Shown here piece by piece: positions 15,258 through 25,721 of a stretch of 64,000 bases of DNA. Positions within the stretch are counted from its first letter, which is position 1. Every line of letters starts with the position of its first letter. Under the pieces are notes generated by a model. That model ran no database searches. It was given only the letters and a program-made list of their open reading frames with translations, and was not told the origin of the DNA. The translations under genes were made by a program, and so were the position numbers. The DNA is taken from positions 7,246,001 through 7,310,000 of the forward strand of contig NC_064226.1 in assembly GCF_023101765.2 (NCBI RefSeq), read 5' to 3'. This DNA comes from Spodoptera frugiperda. Taxonomy: Eukaryota; Arthropoda; Insecta; Lepidoptera; Noctuidae.

Positions 15258-15509
15258 CTTTTTCAACGTTGCGCCTTTATTCCCGAAGGGTACTTTAAGG
15301 CATGTAATGCCGCTATACGACTTTTCACAATTTATGCTATAAGTCCCATGTAATAGTGAGTGAGCCTATTGCCATATACTGGGCATAATTCCGGGCCGAA
15401 AGTTTCGAAAAACCGAGAAATGCCCAGCAGTACTTTGCCCGACCCGAGAATCGAACCCGAGACCCCTTGTCCGGCATTCGCACTTACGACCACTCGACCA
15501 ACGAGGCAG
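15258..15509 (-). repeat. tRNA-derived SINE
   Basis: Read on the minus strand, the element starts near 15509 with TGCCTCGTTGGTCGAGTGGTC, which contains a box A-like TGGTCGAGTGG. A box B, GGGTTCGATTCTCGG, follows about 35 nt later. The body runs to a tail with CGGCATTACATGCC and the stretch around 15265-15295. The spacing of the two boxes is that of a tRNA-related pol III promoter. The same tail recurs at 37146-37260. The body matches repeats I recall from noctuid moths; an exact family name would need a library search. A 130-codon plus-strand frame runs into this element and is not a gene. Confidence 0.7.
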
Positions 15510-16366
15510 TTACTCCTTTTTCTCCAAAACAACAGTCATGATATATATATCTCCCTGCTGCCTACACATCGAAAAGCTATTTCCGTATTTGCACATCAAA
15601 TAAATGACTAAACCACATTCCAGTAAAGCGATGCAACGCAATCAAATTCCATAGTGTGACAGTGAATTGGATTAATACCGATGTTTAACCAAGGATTACG
15701 TGCGAGCTATGATTAAGGCTTGATTTACGCCAATCAACATTGTTATTCATGGACTATTATCTGCTCTGAGCCGGTCCACGTTAACCACTTAGCACAATGG
15801 TTGAACTCTAGTTAGGACGATATACTACTACTAATAACTATTGGTTATTGTCAGATTTCTGTGGTTTATGCTATGACTGTGGGCCAATTTTTGATGATGA
15901 GTGCTACAATTCTACAAATTTCAGGTCCCTTAAGACTTTTATACAGACAATAAATTACAAAACTTTGGAGCTATAAATGTCAATGAATAGTTCATAGAAT
16001 TCCAGTGTAGTCACACGCTCCTACCAATCGCAGGTTTAATGGTCCTTGTATCCACTAGCGACCTCTTTATGGCTATATACGTCAACTATACCACGCACAA
16101 TGGCCACTATGTTCCTGCTTTTGGTATTCGTGTCTCGTAAATTTTCAGCACGTAACTGAGTGGTTTTGTATGCATGCCTGAACACTGCCTGCCTAGGTAA
16201 CGGGTACAATCACTTAATGTAGTCACCTTCGAAGCCGCGATGACAGACATTTGCATATACAATTACATATTCCCTGAATGTTGTTTACCTTCTTAGTTTA
16301 ATGACACTATGTTGTGTCAAAGAGATTCCTCAGTAGGGTGTCGGAAGTCGTATCGTTTTTTATTGA

Positions 16367-16657
16367 AATCGATTTATTTCCGATTCAAGATTGAGTCGCT
16401 TCGAGGGAAATTGTAGGATTGAATCGACGCGTTTTGATGGGGAATTTATACTTCCTGATTTGTTAAATTTTCCCGAGCTGCCGTCGTCGCCTAGGGAATG
16501 CATATTGATGAATCTCAGTATGATAATGGCTGCGAAGAAAATTTACTTTAGTATTGACTTGGAAAATAATATTACGACATTCAGACGGGATGGCTCAGAA
16601 TATTTAAGTACTTTTGAAGAGTTATATAACTTTTTCTTACCCGTCGTCGCAATGTAG
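16367..16657 (+). CDS. unassigned open frame, possibly an orphan exon
   Basis: The frame is open from just after a stop at 16364 to the TAG at 16655. The translated core is mixed in composition, with acidic, aromatic and aliphatic residues (for example FILPDLLNFPELP and FEELYNFFLPVVAM). It looks less like random AT-rich translation than the neighbouring frames do. A possible acceptor (TTCCGATTCAAG, ending at 16389) precedes it. I recognise no family. It is not an alpha-catulin segment. It could be a decayed transposon frame, an exon of an unrelated nested gene, or chance. Confidence 0.15.
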   Translation, partial: NRFISDSRLSRFEGNCRIESTRFDGEFILPDLLNFPELPSSPRECILMNLSMIMAAKKIYFSIDLENNITTFRRDGSEYLSTFEELYNFFLPVVAM

Positions 16658-19046
16658 ATTATTTTAGAATTTGTTGTAGGCTGTATCTATAACATTAAAC
16701 ACAGATAAAGTTGGCTGAGCGCCATTTTATTCAACTTACCGCTGTGTACATACCTCACCTGCATACGTTTTGGAAGTGTTTTATTTTAGTGTTGTTCGTG
16801 ACATTTGCCTGGCTTAACGTCACATATGTGCAAGAAAAAAAATATTTTAAAATCTAGCATTTTAGTATGGGTGCAAATGTTTTTATAAACAGTGAACAAT
16901 ATCTTAAAATCAATAGAGCCTACTAAAGGATAAAACTTTCTTAAAAATCAAAAGATTGACACAAAATATCTTAGCCAAGAATTTGTTTTTTACTTCGAAT
17001 CTCAAATTCCTCTCCAAATAATTACTCTCTTTACTACGACCTCATTACCTTTTTTATTTTTACAAAAAATTTCTACATCAAGACCATATTTTTAAATAGC
17101 AATGGTAACACCACATCGAGGTAGACTAGTATCCAAAATGGAAGGTGGCGTGGTACACGACACATTTGATTTATGTGCCACACTCGTGATTTGCATGTGA
17201 CGCTACGTGGCTTTAGTGTGCGAACACAGGAAATTGAAAGCTATACGTAAGCCAAGCCATTCCAAAACGTCTATTCGAAACACCGGATTGTGGCCAGCAG
17301 TAAATTATAGCCAGTATGCAATATCAGACCTACCTAAGTCACTCAGCTCTCAAACTTTGCTTTTCACATTTTCTTCACTTTGCTACAGAATATCTTAGTA
17401 AGGAGTTTGGGATCGTGCCAGATATTTGGACACAAGATCGCCTCTTATTACATAAAACCGGCCGTTAATAGAAAAAGTTGTGAATATCTCTCTGCCTACC
17501 CATTCCAAGGTTACTAAGCGTGACGTTACATTTTATCCGGAGGTTAGTTGAAGTGAATACTTACACCCACTTTTCCCCATGACGTGACTAGCAAAAATAA
17601 GTGGCAAGCCTATTGCCATACATTATAAAGTGAGAACCACCATAATATTTTTTTCCGAACCCCTTAATTGATTCCAGGCTATTATAATGCTGCAAAATCC
17701 CGCTTGTACCTGCTACTAAATGTTTCGTGTAACATTTTAGAAATAAAAAGGTATATGTAAAAGAAAATGGCAGCTGCAGCAATAAGTTCCTTATCCACGT
17801 TGTCGAAAAATCTTTTGTTTTTCTAACAATATTTCTGAACGCTATACAGGCATAATGAACCATGTTTTCACTTCTTTCCCCGCAACGCTTTTTGCAATAC
17901 AAAAACTAATAAAGTACGACAATATTTTCCTCTTTGGATTCTGACGAGTATGATTTGATTTGCACACGAGAAAAATATATTTTGTATTTCCTTTCTGTGA
18001 CGTAACAAAATGCAATTACTTTTATGTAAAGCACTATTTTAAAATACGACTTCTGTTCTTGAATTTCGCATTTCAACAGAGGTCATAAACAATTTTCCGC
18101 CGTTTATATCCTCACGGAGCAGGCTCCCTCATAAATTCTCTTCCTGCTAGCCAACACCTCATGCTATAAAATATTCAATTTATTGTCAAACCCAGCTACA
18201 AACCCGTGCCCTTTCAGCCCATTCGTGCTTTAAGATCTTAAAGTAATAACGCTTAATACGAGGCTCAGACTGCCTCAAAAATTATTCTGTCAGTCAACGT
18301 CAGTTGTGACTGACAGTTTGTTACAAGTTGGATATTATACTTATTCGTAACATAAGGTTATTTCAAGAATTATATCGAGATTCTCAATATTTTTTGCGGA
18401 TTTGTGGGCTGTGCGTGAATTATTATTGTCACCTTAATCAATATTTTAAAGGTCGCACTTGTTGAACACATGATCAATGTGACAGGGTTTTTAGATATTG
18501 TACTCAATTTAGTCTGAAAGTCTGTTATGCTCAATATATTGAAATTACTTATAGATTACTTATCCGCCTCCTATAGAATTCAATAAGTTAAAAAGAGTAC
18601 ACCACATATCCCCCTACAAAGTACCATGTCATTATTTATGAATGCACTTCCCTGTTCACACGTACCCCATGTAATATGAATTTGCTCGTTACATTATGTC
18701 ATTGTGGTGACGCGAGTACACGATGGGGGCGTTGTTATCGATATCCTATCGATACGTTATCGGAAGTCGGAAGGCGTAGTAAAACATCGTTTTGATACAA
18801 ACCAATATATGTTGTGACGGAAAATAAATCTCCCGCCTTCGAAGCAGAGTAGGGCAGAATTATTTATTTCGTTGTAAGCTTTGGAAGTTAGGAATAGCAC
18901 TTGTTATTGTTTAGTAAGCACACTAGATTTGTAGATAGAATCGTAATCCAAAATATATTTGAAAAGGGACCATTTAGAAGCGGTTGTTGAAATGATAAAA
19001 TCTATAAATTAAAATCTGAACTAGAATTCTACGATAGAATTATAAG

Positions 19047-19094
19047 AGGTGCCTATAAATTAATTTGAAAAGGTACCTATAAATTAATTTGATA
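19047..19094 (+). repeat. 24-bp tandem duplication, two units
   Basis: Units 19047-19070 and 19071-19094 both read AGGT(G/A)CCTATAAATTAATT followed by TGA(A/T)A. They differ at two positions. This is a small local duplication with no evident function. Confidence 0.6.
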
Positions 19095-19139
19095 ATATGC
19101 TTGAATAGATTCTATTCCCCTATGTCACAGACAAAAGCA

Positions 19140-19655
19140 GGTTGCAAACTCAAAGCTAAGCTAAAATAGTTTAGCTAAGCTCACAAAGCTAAAGTATTCA
19201 AGTATTAAGCCAACGTTACGTTCTGCACACAATAGTTTGAACATGTATCTCAGCTATTTGAGCCACTTAAGCTAAACCAACTTAGCTTAACTTTTGGTAT
19301 GCAACTGACTTTTGGTTGGACATCCGAATATTCCGAATAGAATAGAATATAGTTGGTTTAGTGTGCTTTTCCACCAGAGAAGTGCTACGCTACGTTGCTG
19401 TGGATGCGTTTGGCTTCCACCAATCATATTCATTGGTACACCTAGCTTAGCACTGGCTGTCCTACTATCGATACATCGCATACTCGATCTGCGGGTCTTC
19501 CTCGCACAACTACTTTACGGCGGCGCATCTTTATAGCACATCTTACTCGTACAGCTATATAGCTTAGTATCAGTGCAAACGGTCACACAAATTCACACAA
19601 TTTCACAGCTTAGCTATTACAATTTTATAGCATAGCTACATAGCACATCTCTGGT
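19140..19655. mobile_element. MITE-like element rich in TAGCT/AGCTA
   Basis: Inverted and direct AGCTAAGCT/TTAGCTAAGC words cluster at 19156-19190 and 19255-19290. They recur as TAGCTATATAGCTTAG near 19555 and as CATAGCTACATAGCACATC at the right end. The right end, read inwards on the minus strand, is CCAGAGATGTGCTATGTAGC, which resembles hAT-type termini (CAGNGATG). No matching left terminus or 8-bp duplication was found, so the element may be truncated or composite. It has no coding capacity. Confidence 0.35.
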
Positions 19656-20785
19656 CTAAATGTTAAGAATATATTAACAAGCCTCATCACTTATTACTGA
19701 TCTTTACGAACCAATCTTGGAATGAAAACAGAACATTAGCACATCATACGAGTCTTTGTGACAATCCATTTAGTATTTAATTAGCTGCTGCATAACTTAC
19801 GAATGTTATTTGATGTGGTAGTGACGGATTAATTGATCAAAGGATTAGTGTTGTGTCTGCAGACTTGACGACAGCACGAGTACGATCTTATGTGCGTAAT
19901 AATAATGTTTATGTAACAGATATTTGTATATAGGGATTATTGTGTAGGAAAGACTGTTGATTGCCTTGCTTGTGATGACTAAACTAGCTTCACTGACGGA
20001 CAGACTATTGTTTATTTCTTTCTTTCTTTGTTCACGTTTAAAAAACCTAAGTATTAATGGTTTAATTGGAACAAATGATTTGACTTTGACTTTAAACTGA
20101 GCGTCAAGTTTCATCTCTGGTCTGACCAAAACAACCCATTTGCTTTGGTCAGAGCTATCTCAAAATTCCGTTCATCTAAAGCCAGCCCCAATTTCAGCTC
20201 GGTGCACTGTGTATGGATATAAGCTTATCCTCTATTACTTGGAACTAACAATTTCACCGACGAAAACTGTATGCACAGTATAGTCTCCAGCTTTATCTAA
20301 GCAGGGAAAGTTATATAACCGTGTTCTCGTTGAAACATTTAAGGCTTTTAATATTACACAAGAAAAAGTGTTAAGATGATTTATAATAGGTATGTTCTCC
20401 GTTTCAAAATTGCCTTTTTGAAGGTAAAATATTTCCTCGCACAGTACCTGTTCTCTCAGGTAATGAGGTGTCGCTATTGGCTAGATAAAGCGAGAATAAT
20501 GTGCCGTGCGTGCTATTTCTCGTAGGTACAGCGTATACGACATGAACAGCATAAAACTTGGCGATTTTAATAAAGATCACGTTTCCTCTTTGAGAATTTC
20601 CATTAACTTTACTGGTGTTTTCGTTGATGGGGAAGTTAGACGTGAGTGTGATGAAGAAAGTTAATGGTCCCATTGCAACTAATGTTGATATTTATGTCTC
20701 TAAATGCAACAATAATACGGACTTTGAATTAGACTTGTTTCAATCTCCATAACCTCTAACAATAATGTTATTCCAAAAGTATACC

Positions 20786-20881
20786 TGGAGCTGCGGACTG
20801 CCTAGCGGGTTACCGGAGCTCCGGCTCGAAAAGCAGGAGTAGCAACAGGGTGATTTTTAGTCAGTAAGAGTCTGAACTCCC
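20786..20881 (+). repeat. dispersed repeat A, copy 1 (noctuid-type)
   Basis: Contains GAGCTGCGGACTGCCTAGCG, then a CTCCGGCTCGAAAAGCAGGA block and TTTTTAGTCAGTAAGAGTCTG. Two further copies lie at 21411-21509 (same strand) and 35831-35967 (opposite strand). This copy stops shortly after AGTCTGAACTCCC, so it is truncated relative to the third. I recall this as an abundant short repeat in noctuid moths. It has no coding capacity. Confidence 0.65.
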
Positions 20882-21285
20882 AGCTAAATAGTGGCACTTC
20901 GTAATAAAATCGTATTATGATCCAAAAAAATTGTCAACTTACTTAAAGAGCGATATAGGGTTTTATAAATTAAAAAAGCATTCATATCATGAATTCCTTT
21001 CAATTTGTCATACCAGACTAAATTCTTACTATCACTAGTTCGAGCTCACACGAGACGTGAAGATGACATTTTATTATAATTACGAAACGGCGGGACATTC
21101 GAAAAGTTCTTTATCATTTACTGCCTGGCAGCTAGCCAGCGTTCGACGTAATGAATCATTGAACTCAAACAGTCACTGGCTCATAACATACATAGGTCTT
21201 GATTCTCGTGTTCACATCCCAAAGTTGCGTCACTAAGTTAGATTTCTATACTTAGGTAGTCATAAAAGTAAGGCCTTGTTCCCTT

Positions 21286-21369
21286 AGTATGAATTTGCTT
21301 TACGTTTAAAATAATCGAAACGAAAGCGCGTTCGGCGTTCTGATTGGCCGGCTCAAATAAACCAACCAT
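21286..21369 (+). mobile_element. truncated MITE, same family as 42207-42318
   Basis: It starts AGTATGAATTTGCTTTACG and shares about 84 bp with the copy at 42207-42318, including TTCGGCG(T/C)TCTGATTGGCCG and ATAAACCAACCA. The right terminal inverted repeat seen in the other copy is absent here. Repeat A begins about 40 bp further on. It is non-coding. Confidence 0.6.
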
Positions 21370-21410
21370 ATTATTTTCTTTGTGTGTCTTTTTGATAATT
21401 TAGTGAGGAA

Positions 21411-21509
21411 TGAGCTGCGGTCTGCCTAGCGGGTTATCGTGGCTCCGGCTCGAAAAGCAGGAGTAGAAACGGGGTGGTTTTTAGTCAGTAAGACTCTGAC
21501 ACTCCCTCT
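21411..21509 (+). repeat. dispersed repeat A, copy 2
   Basis: TGAGCTGCGGTCTGCCTAGCG through GTCAGTAAGACTCTGACACTC aligns along its length with 20786-20881, with about ten differences. It retains a slightly longer 3' end (CACTCCCTCTAGG). The two copies are about 530 bp apart in the same orientation. Confidence 0.65.
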
Positions 21510-22054
21510 AGGATAGATATACTATCTAAGATATTATTTTAGCTTTAACTGTAATAATTGGAAAATCTGTTTATGGACCAATATCCAAATGAAAAGTAAA
21601 AGGAATTCCTCATATAAACTTTCCTCTCTTTTCTCCAACCGTGTTTCCAAGCCAATAGAATAAAGTCTACTATTTGAAACCTGACAAAATCTATCATGTA
21701 TTTTTTCGCCGACGCCCACCAAAAGCGTGCCAAGAAGTCTCTTACTTTCTTTGAAGTTTCATCCAAAAACCCGTTATTACTCAATGTTCAAGTTTGAAAA
21801 ATGCTCTTAGAAGTGCAAACTGCACTAAATTCCACTCACAAGTTTGTGCGACGTGATTCAAACTTTGTTCCCAGTTGCAGTGATGACGTAAATTCATTAC
21901 AGAGGGCGCTAGGTACGTAATGGCGTAACTACTTCGCCACCACGTGAGCTCTGAAACTTTGGTGAGACGTGACTGTATTTATTTATAAGTAAAGCTCTTA
22001 GAAATAATAAATGTGATGCACATGTTTCTTGTATGGGATCGTATGCTATTTCTT

Positions 22055-22150
22055 TTCAAATTACTACCGAAACGGTGTTGCATGGGCGGCACTGATCGCT
22101 TACCATCAGGTGAACCGTCTGCACATTTACGTATTTCATCAAAATAAAAA
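22055..22150 (+). repeat. LINE/SINE 3' tail, 'TTACCATCAGGT' family, copy 1
   Basis: Contains GGGCGGCACTGATCGCTTACC followed by ATCAGGTGAACCGTCTGC, then an A-rich end. The same core recurs at 23478-23615. I recall it as a common lepidopteran retroposon tail. Only the 3' end is present. Confidence 0.6.
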
Positions 22151-22800
22151 CGATTAATTCTCAATTAACTAATTTCATCAAAAACTAAATCATTGCACGC
22201 GGAAATCTGACGTACAAATAGGATCATCATCTCTGTGCAAAATAGTCATACGTCCAATCCAAATACACGCTTGCAATAACGGGTTATCAATATTTATGTT
22301 ACAAAGCATTACAACCTAATAGCGGCTCACCGCTTACGCAAGCAAGGTAATAAACCATTACGCGCGTGGAAATAACGCACGAATGTGTTTAATATTTTTT
22401 ATCAGAGAATTTATGACGACAGCGGCACGTCATTACTTTCGGGGCTGCCACAATCCGCAATGCCGCGGGACACAAATGGCGTCGGTCCACAAATGCGGAT
22501 TTGCTCACTTGCAGCGTCCGCAAGCCACAGCTGTGCGACCAGCCTTACCCACAGTGCCACGTGACGCGTATTAGAAAAGCCTGGCTTTGCGATATATTCC
22601 CGATCGTGTGTTGTATAACCAGCACGTAGGTAGCTGTTGCATGATTTATCCAGGAAAGAAATGTGCCGTTTTCTTATTCATATGATACGCCAGTTTGTTA
22701 TATGCTCTGTATTACGTCTCACATACTTTGGTGACGTTACCTATGAAAGCTTTATCATTGTAAGGGGACAGTTGCCAGCTGCTTCGCCGTCGATCCCGTG
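22151..22800. other. non-coding DNA, one GC-richer patch
   Basis: A GC-richer stretch at about 22415-22570 gives a 63-codon plus-strand frame with no recognisable domain and no convincing splice sites. I checked it for alpha-catulin N-terminal sequence and found none. Confidence 0.4.
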
Positions 22801-22957
22801 AGATAAAAGGTATCCTGTGTGTTATTCCAGACCATAATCTATCCCTGTTCCAAATTTCATCCCGATCCCTTCAGCCGTTGTGACGTGATTGAGCAACAAA
22901 TATCCACACAAACACATATATTTAAAAACTTTCACATTTATAATATTAGTAAGATTC
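22801..22957 (+). repeat. lepidopteran dispersed repeat ending TTTATAATATTAGTAAGAT
   Basis: It begins AGATAAAAGGTATCCTGTGT. The middle has CAAATTTCATCCCGATCCCT, TCAGCCGTTGTGACGTGATT and GAGCAACAAATATCCACAC. It ends CACATTTATAATATTAGTAAG. The arrangement matches a very common lepidopteran repeat in my memory. Related but more decayed copies seem present at 24741-24858 and, in the opposite orientation, at about 59815-59930. Frames through it on both strands are not genes. Confidence 0.65.
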
Positions 22958-23477
22958 CTGAGTGTCAGCGTTGGTCTAATCAGCCATTCACATAATTTGT
23001 CAAAATGTCCGAGTACATCCACTGCTCCCCGGAGACCAATGACATGCTTGACAAGCGGAACTGATACAGACTCTGACAAATTAATGAGCTCTGCTGAGTA
23101 CGGAAGCGGATAGGTGTCACATCTAATAATAATCATTCCTCTCACCCGCCCTGTCCGTTTATTTGACACAATAAATCAAACAACGGGGGGAACTATTTAA
23201 TAATCTCCCAAGCCATAGAGAATTTACTTGACAAATAGCTTCGTTAAAACTGATTAGTAATGAATTCATTTATATTAATAGTTCGTTAACTATTCAGTTT
23301 CGTATTAATACTAATTGGCGGCGGTTAACCGGTGATGAATTATGAACCCTTTGCTACGTTTCAATTGTTTCAGTTTATCCTGTTAATGTGATTAATGTTA
23401 AAGTACTTTGGGTGTTTGTTTCTTAACCATGCCAAAGTAGCTAGAAATATTTGTTACGATACAATATGTATTCCCTA
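22958..23477. other. non-coding AT-rich DNA
   Basis: Nothing recognised. A 115-codon minus-strand frame (22822-23169) runs through the adjacent dispersed repeat and lacks domains, so I do not treat it as a gene. Confidence 0.45.
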
Positions 23478-23615
23478 ACAACCCTTAAATTCCTAACCCC
23501 CAAAAGGTCTGCAACGCACTTATAACGCTATTGGTGCTTAGAGTGTCCATTGACGGCGGCGATTGCTTACCATCAGGTAACCCGTAAGCTCGTTTACCGG
23601 CTTATAATATAAAAA
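23478..23615 (+). repeat. LINE/SINE 3' tail, 'TTACCATCAGGT' family, copy 2
   Basis: Contains CCCCAAAAGGTCTGCAACGC, AGAGTGTCCATTGACGGCGG and GATTGCTTACCATCAGGTAA, then a short A-rich tail (TATAAAAAAATAA). This copy is longer than the one at 22055-22150. It is 5'-truncated and non-coding. Confidence 0.65.
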
Positions 23616-24740
23616 AATAACACTATATCCTGGTATAGCAGTAATAACACTAACCGTACCTAGCACAATCTTCACGGCACTAGATTTTCATTAATTAAAA
23701 AAACTAGACTTTATAAAGGTTTACGGAGTTCATAAAAATGTAGGAAGCGTTTGCTAATGTTATGAATAGTCCATTTTCTTACGCATCCAGTAGTCGGGCG
23801 GGCAGCATATACCGGTGTATTAACTCGAGTCTGTACAGATTAACGGTTTACGAGCAAATTTATGTTTATGGCTTCTTCGGCTCCGTTTTATAAACATTAC
23901 ACTAACCGCTGAAACTGGATGTAACTGATTCAATGTAGGCGCAAACTGTACACTAGATATACTTGTTTGAGTACACAATTAATGACAAATGTTAATTGGT
24001 ATTTATCTAGATTATAATTTAATATATTAAAATCAATTGCATTTCGTTAGTCGCGCTAAAAGAGAAGGGTTGGACCGATGTTGCAAACTTCTGTCTTGAA
24101 TTATTTGTATAAGGTGAGAAAAATATATTTGAAGCGGTAAAGTTTGCCAGGCCATCTAGTTCATAAAAATCTTAAAAATCCTCAGTGCGCTGAACACTTG
24201 GTATCGATCTTCAAATCGGAGATACTTTTCCGATTTTGGTTAAGTATGGGATGTCAATGAGATCTGTATATATTCCACGTCCTAGATTCTAGATGGAATG
24301 TATCTTCACATATATTTATAGTCGTCTAAAATACTTCTACGAAATACACCTAATGACTCGTAATGTTAAAAATATTCAACGTAAAGAATTATCTGGTCGT
24401 TTCTCATGTCACACTAGCGACAACAATTTACTCAATAGCTTCCTGTCCGGAACATTTTCGGGTTTTTTTCATAAGTGTTACGAAGATTTAACGACTTGTC
24501 TCCATTATCCTTCACCCCGGTGTAGGGAACCAAACACTCATAAAACATACTAAATGGATATATGATTGTGTTCATAGTTATACGATATCTTACATGAACG
24601 GGAAGTTTGTGAAAATATTATTTTATTACCATTCAGTTTGTTTGTTTGTTTGTTGATTTAGTGTGAGATCTTCTTGTAGGAGAGAGTATTATTCTCACTC
24701 AGAGACATTTAATGATTATTCAAACTATTCCTACTTATGA
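23616..24740. other. non-coding AT-rich DNA
   Basis: Nothing recognised apart from a (GTTT)n run at about 24638-24655. An 86-codon plus-strand frame at 24293-24553 has no domain and no coding-like context. Confidence 0.45.
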
Positions 24741-24858
24741 TACTTTTTATCTCACGGAAACGGGGGCGAAGCTTCTGGCAGAAAGTTTAAAATATTACTT
24801 TAATCCGTTCTATAGTTTATGCGACAAAATCTCGCATATGTAATGTTAGTAAGATAGG
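24741..24858 (+). repeat. decayed copy of the TTAGTAAGAT dispersed repeat family
   Basis: The stretch has CTCACGGAAACGGGGGCGAAG near its start and ends CGCATATGTAATGTTAGTAAG. This is a diverged form of the family at 22801-22957. The 56-bp tandem duplication begins directly at its end. Confidence 0.35.
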
Positions 24859-24966
24859 ACAGGATGGGATATAATATACACACAGACTACATGTGCGATA
24901 ATAACTTAATTAGGACAGGATGGGATATAATATACACACAGACTACATGTGCGATAATAACTTAAT
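24855..24966 (+). repeat. exact 56-bp tandem duplication
   Basis: Positions 24855-24910 and 24911-24966 are identical over 56 bases. Each begins TAGGACAGGATGGGATATAA and ends GATAATAACTTAAT. A third unit starts (TAG) and then diverges at 24970. Perfect identity in neutral DNA implies a recent duplication or an assembly artefact. Confidence 0.85.
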
Positions 24967-25484
24967 TAGATTTCAAGTCACGAACTCATAATACGTAGGG
25001 CGGATAAACTTAGGGTGACCATCGCGCATCCCAATCAAGGCAGTCGTTCCCCCCCTAAACGGTCCAATTGACACAATTAATTTTGATTTCACAATGCCTT
25101 CTTTTAAGGCTAACGACGGCCATAATTACATTTATTAAAAGTAATTATTGCTATTCTTTGTTTTAAAAATTGTAAGGAACTTTTTTTACGTAATATAACA
25201 TTACGTCTATTACTTTTAAGGGGATAGGTAGAGATAGAAATTAATATTGAAAATTACACATTTTTTCTTTTTAATAATTTATCCCAATTTCCTTACCTCT
25301 ATTGGGATAAGTCAAAAGGCTTGTTTACTATGTGCTTGTATTCTATGTTTGAGGCGAGTTTTACTTTTTCATTTAAATAAAACCATAGCCCCAATAATAG
25401 GTACCTACATCACTTAACTAACGAGTCTTTCCATTAATTTTATATGTAATTGAAAAAGAACTGTAATTAAATGTTGGCATATTT

Positions 25485-25492
25485 TTCCAGAC
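25485..25492 (+). repeat. target-site duplication, left copy
   Basis: TTCCAGAC lies here and again directly after the poly(A) tail at 30935-30942. The bases beyond it differ (G after the left copy, A after the right). This sets the left edge of the non-LTR element at about 25493. Confidence 0.7.
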
Positions 25493-25721
25493 GTGTTGAC
25501 AGTGACAGTGACATTCGTACTGCGCGTTTTTTTAAAATATGCATAATTAAATACATATTTTTCATGTTTTAACTTAATATTCTCACTTCCGCACGAAGCT
25601 TTCTTGTGATCGGACGTTTTACTAATATTTGCTATATTTAACTAAGCGCTTATCGCGTATTTTGTTCACGCGCGGGCCAACCGGTTTCTCCGGTCGGGCC
25701 TGCAGCTGTTGCTTTGTGCAT

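Larger units (their letters stand above)
15510..20785. other. non-coding AT-rich DNA with small repeats
   Basis: No host gene is recognised. The stretch contains an unassigned open frame at 16367-16657, a 24-bp tandem duplication at 19047-19094, and a MITE-like region rich in TAGCT words at about 19140-19655. The motif TCGGAAGTC recurs beside ATCGAT-type words near 16340 and 18758. The remainder shows nothing I can assign. Confidence 0.45.
20882..22054. other. non-coding DNA between repeats
   Basis: Apart from a truncated MITE (21286-21369) and a second copy of dispersed repeat A (21411-21509), I see nothing assignable. Minus-strand frames at 21534-21784 overlap each other and lack domains. 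Confidence 0.45.

Noticed and set aside
14961..15353. 130-codon plus-strand open frame
   Set aside because: Its C-terminal part is translation of the SINE tail at 15258 onward. The rest has no domain and the opposite strand is equally open, so it is not a gene.
22822..23169. 115-codon minus-strand open frame
   Set aside because: It overlaps the dispersed repeat at 22801-22957, and the opposite strand is open as well. No domain and no splice context.
25629..25721. Upstream ATG of LINE ORF1 as the true start
   Set aside because: The 31 extra residues are Cys/Arg-rich and unlike a gag N-terminus. The ATG at 25722 begins the acidic region. Sibling copies could decide.
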